Notes under the pieces: model-generated
The model's database searches: none
What the model was told of the DNA's origin: nothing
Seen by the model: the letters and a program-made list of their open reading frames with translations, nothing else
From: Phanerodontia chrysosporium
Taxonomy: Eukaryota > Basidiomycota > Agaricomycetes > Polyporales > Phanerochaetaceae
Assembly: GCA_001910725.1 (NCBI GenBank)
Contig: MJGA01000019.1
Location: forward strand, 597,149-661,148
Direction of reading: 5' to 3'
Length of the DNA stretch: 64,000 nt
Position numbers and translations under genes: made by a program
In this document: in pieces, positions 61,392-64,000 of the stretch
Layout: each line of letters starts with the position of its first letter
Numbering within the stretch: the stretch's first letter is position 1

Positions 61392-62059
61392 TTATTCATA
61401 GACGCAGATGCACCTTTCGATCTGAGAGAGCTCCTGGTGGATTGAGTCCTCAAACGGGAGCGCGTAGTCACCGGACCACTCATACTTGAACTCGCGGTTG
61501 AACATCAAAAGCATCCGCAGACCATGACTCCACACGAGGTGACGCATGGCAATTTCCCACGCAGTCTCTCCGTATTTCTGGATACACTCCGGCTGGGTTC
61601 AACAGTGAGCTCGCTGTCGCACTATGCATCATGATCGTCCATCAACTCACCGCGAAATCGCGGAGGGCGGTCCATGCCGGGTCGCCGGAAGTCATTCCGT
61701 TGATATCCAGGTTCATCCTCAGGATCTGGCCAGCAATCGACCGCGCGCTGGTGAGTATGCGCACGAACCTGGCCCTCTTGACGTCCCGGGCATCATCGTT
61801 TTGCCGAGCGTACTCTGCGAAATCCCCCTCGAAGTTGTCCCGATCTCGTTCGTGGTACTTCTCCCCAGACAAACCATTGAAGTCCCAATATCGCTCAATC
61901 GCGTATTCTACCTCGCGGAGCATCCTCCCACGTCGATTCTGCCAAACTCTTCATCAGTACCCTCTTCACTTCAGCGAAAACCTTACTTACATGAGATGAG
62001 GCACGCTCGCCATCGTCGACCTCTTCGCTCACGGCACGAGATGGAGCGTTTGTGGACAT
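61392..62059 (-). CDS. Subtelomeric gene B, unknown function, paralogue of gene A
   Basis: Minus-strand exons 62059-61991, 61938-61651 and 61592-61392 give about 185 residues. Introns are 52 and 58 nt, the same sizes and positions as in gene A, with the same donor and branch sequences. Exon 2 is 288 nt in both genes. Shared blocks: SRAVSEEVDDGERASS, DNFEGDFAEYARQNDDARDV, ARFVRILTSARSIAG and ILRMNLDIN. Exon 3 (PECIQKYGETAWEIAMRHLV, WSHGLRMLLMFNREFKYEW) is more diverged and slightly longer. No domain recognised. Confidence 0.65.
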
Positions 62060-62602
62060 TATGATGAGGGGGTGGTGGTGGTTGTCTTTCAAGTCGCTCA
62101 GCACTGCCCTTGCGCGAGATCGCTACTGATAAGAATTTGATCACATGTTGTATGCACCTGTTTGCAGATAGATCGACCAGCTGATGGCGGTGGAATGGAC
62201 ATTCCCGCCTTTGCATTTGTTTTTTTAAATATGTTTGTGGCAGACATACGCAATTTCTGACATCCCAGATAGTATGATCTCTACTATGTGACCGACACAA
62301 ACATCTGTAAAATTGGTCGTGGCACAAATGCCTTTTCGTCAACTCCTCTTTGAACCCTCTGAACCTCTAACCCATTCTGAACCCAACATCTATCCTGAAC
62401 TGAGGGCGATTTATTCGAGGCGTAAACACTTCTGACATTTATTCACGATCTCTGTTGGTGGTTACATGATTGAGGGACTGGTAACTTGAAAACCAGCATG
62501 TCATGATATGCAGACTGTTGTGGCTTGCATATGACAAGTTGTTGTCACTTTGCCTGCTATGGGGAGTGATCGAAGTGCCTTCTGTGCAATGAAGCCCTCA
62601 CT

Positions 62603-62837
62603 CCGATCGCTCCTCGAGCAGCGATCGGGGCTCATGGGTATACTCGCTCCCTTTGCTGCCTTCGATTGTCGGTGCTTCCCGATCGCTTCTCGAACAGCAA
62701 TCGGGTGGTCCTACCAATCTCGTCAGCTGTCGCCACCCGATCGCTGTTCGAGCAGTGATCAGGCCGTAACACTGGTTCTACACAGTGTTAGCTGCCATGA
62801 CTGGACCGTTTCCGATCGCTGGTCGAGCAGCCATCGG
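62603..62837. repeat. Palindrome array, right unit (4 copies)
   Basis: Copies at 62603-62628, 62679-62704, 62737-62762 and 62812-62837. Read on the minus strand, which is the orientation of gene B, the steps are 75, 58 and 76 bp, the same order as in the middle unit. Confidence 0.92.
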
Positions 62838-63022
62838 AGATTCAGTCACGTTTCATACGTTCGATCTCATCCTTGTAGCATAAATAATTTGTATTTTCCG
62901 CTTACGTAATTCGACATAGACTGGAATGTGTCGAGGATACCCCCTTTTACTTCGCAAAAAAATAAAAGTCAAAGCCTGGAGGGTGACCGAGGCGCTGAGG
63001 TACCGGTAAAAAACCGCTATAA

Positions 63023-63837
63023 AATTTTGAAGAGTTTAATAATTGAATTCAATGGAGGGAATGGATGGAAGTTGCGGCTTCCCCGGTCGGCTGACACCAG
63101 AAGGGCGGGCCGTCTGCATGAATGCTAAATAACAAAATTGGGCCTTGTTTAAACGAGAGGAGGGTCAGGATGCGCAGAATGAGATGGGACGGTCAGAATC
63201 TGTCAATCCGTGAAGCAATCAAACCGTGCGTGTTCCGCTGTCGCGTCTTCCTGGCGTGTGATCAATGGAGTGTCATGTGAGAAATTCATATGAGTGGACA
63301 GGGCCCAAGATTAGATTGTACATGCTTGGCACTCTTTCTTTATTGTACTGTTACTGTGGATGGTAGGCGACAGGAAGCTCTCTGTTCGCCCCCCTCCCCC
63401 CTTTTCTTTCACGGACCACGATGATTCCGGTTCCAAAGTCGACATCGAAGTTCCGCGGGCTCACTTCGATTGAAGGAATGACAGCGGGAGAGAGGAGGGA
63501 ACTGATCGTGCGTTGGTGAAGGAACTTGGAGGGTCGATTGAAAAGCTAATTGAAATATTGTTGTTGAATGTGCAGAAGGTGGCGAGGGAGGAGTATCCAC
63601 GGTTCATCCCTGTGGAGAGGCGTTGGGGTGATCGGTCTGCAGCAGAATACGAGTCACTGCGGAACAAAGTGAGTGCTGAGTAGGCTGAATTGGAAGGCAA
63701 AGATAGAAATATAGCGAGGTGCTGATGTACAATATAGGTGATGGAGAGATGCCCGTTCCTTGGACGGTACGAGGAGGGGTGGCCGCTGGAGGTGTATCTA
63801 CGAGCACACGTGACGAGCCAGCAGTGGCGGGCTGAAC
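63023..63837. other. Subtelomeric spacer, no gene seen
   Basis: About 815 bp between the inverted unit and the telomere. Short frames only; no motif recognised. Confidence 0.4.
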
Positions 63838-63996
63838 TTAGGGTTTAGGGTTTAGGGTTTAGGGTTTAGGGTTTAGGGTTTAGGGTTTAGGGTTTAGGGT
63901 TTAGGGTTTAGGGTTTAGGGTTTAGGGTTTAGGGTTTAGGGTTTAGGGTTTAGGGTTTAGGGTTTAGGGTTTAGGGTTTAGGGTTTAGGTTTAGGC
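63838..63996 (+). repeat. Telomere, TTTAGGG repeats
   Basis: About 21 tandem 7-bp units (GGGTTTA), perfect until about 63989, then slightly degenerate. The G-rich strand runs 5' to 3' toward the window end, as expected for a right chromosome end. Confidence 0.95.
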
Positions 63997-64000
63997 GTTT

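Larger units (their letters stand above)
59121..63022. repeat. Subtelomeric inverted duplication, 3.9 kb
   Basis: Arms of about 1.6 kb (59121-60687 forward, 63022-61392 reversed) share end, leader, palindrome array and gene. The ends align well: TGGTTTTTTACTGGTACC with GCGGTTTTTTACCGGTACC, then GGTCACCCTCCAGGC. Between the genes lies a third, partial unit (about 60720-61250) in the same orientation as the left arm. The structure could be a DNA element with long inverted repeats or a duplicated subtelomeric module. I see no transposase and no clear target duplication. Confidence 0.8.

Noticed and set aside
59313..62837. A CRISPR-like repeat-spacer array
   Set aside because: The repeated unit is a palindrome with conserved, not unique, sequence between copies, in a eukaryotic subtelomere.

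Overview
The window is the right end of a basidiomycete chromosome, most likely from a wood-decay agaricomycete. The evidence is short 50-60 nt introns with GT-AG borders and CTRAY branch points, chromodomain Ty3/Gypsy retrotransposons, a tandem family of multicopper oxidase genes, and a terminal telomere array. The telomere repeat is the 7-mer TTTAGGG, not the usual fungal TTAGGG. About half of the window is transposable element.

Layout. 86-8678: an intact, minus-strand Ty3/Gypsy element with identical 532-bp LTRs and an AGATC target duplication; its Pol ends in a chromodomain followed by a dUTPase. 9.7-10.8 kb: a head-to-head pair of tRNA-like SINEs. 12.2-47 kb: the host gene island. It holds four spliced multicopper oxidases (MCO1-4) and a stub that resembles the anchor of a fifth. 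Interleaved are a hypothetical gene, a SPRY plus F-box-like gene, a THEM6-like hotdog gene, mitochondrial dihydrolipoyl dehydrogenase and a GPI-type acid phosphatase. 36,962-45,095: a second intact Gypsy element (identical 336-bp LTRs, AGACT duplication) lying exactly inside a 53-nt intron of MCO4; it has a separate protease frame, a dUTPase between protease and RT, and an extra 3' reading frame. 48,114-55,836: an older, minus-strand Gypsy element with diverged 696/695-bp LTRs. 56.7-59.1 kb: the truncated 5' end (gag) of a fourth element. 59.1-63.0 kb: a subtelomeric inverted duplication with two paralogous three-exon genes of unknown function and three arrays of a 26-bp palindrome. 63,838 to the end: telomere.

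The most unusual host feature is the MCO family. In all four genes the His-X-His copper-ligand motif is assembled from four exons, two of which are micro-exons of 5 nt and 3 nt. The three complete retroelements each place phase-correct -1 slippery heptamers at the end of gag (G GAT TTT, G GAT TTT, G GGT TTT). Elements 1 and 3 also carry an extra reading frame upstream of gag.

Caution. Several otherwise well-conserved genes (MCO1, MCO4, THEM6-like, dihydrolipoyl dehydrogenase, gag of element 3) need a one-base insertion to restore frame, usually at a G/C run. All eight cases are apparent single-base deletions, which fits residual long-read assembly error better than gene decay, but the sequence alone cannot decide.
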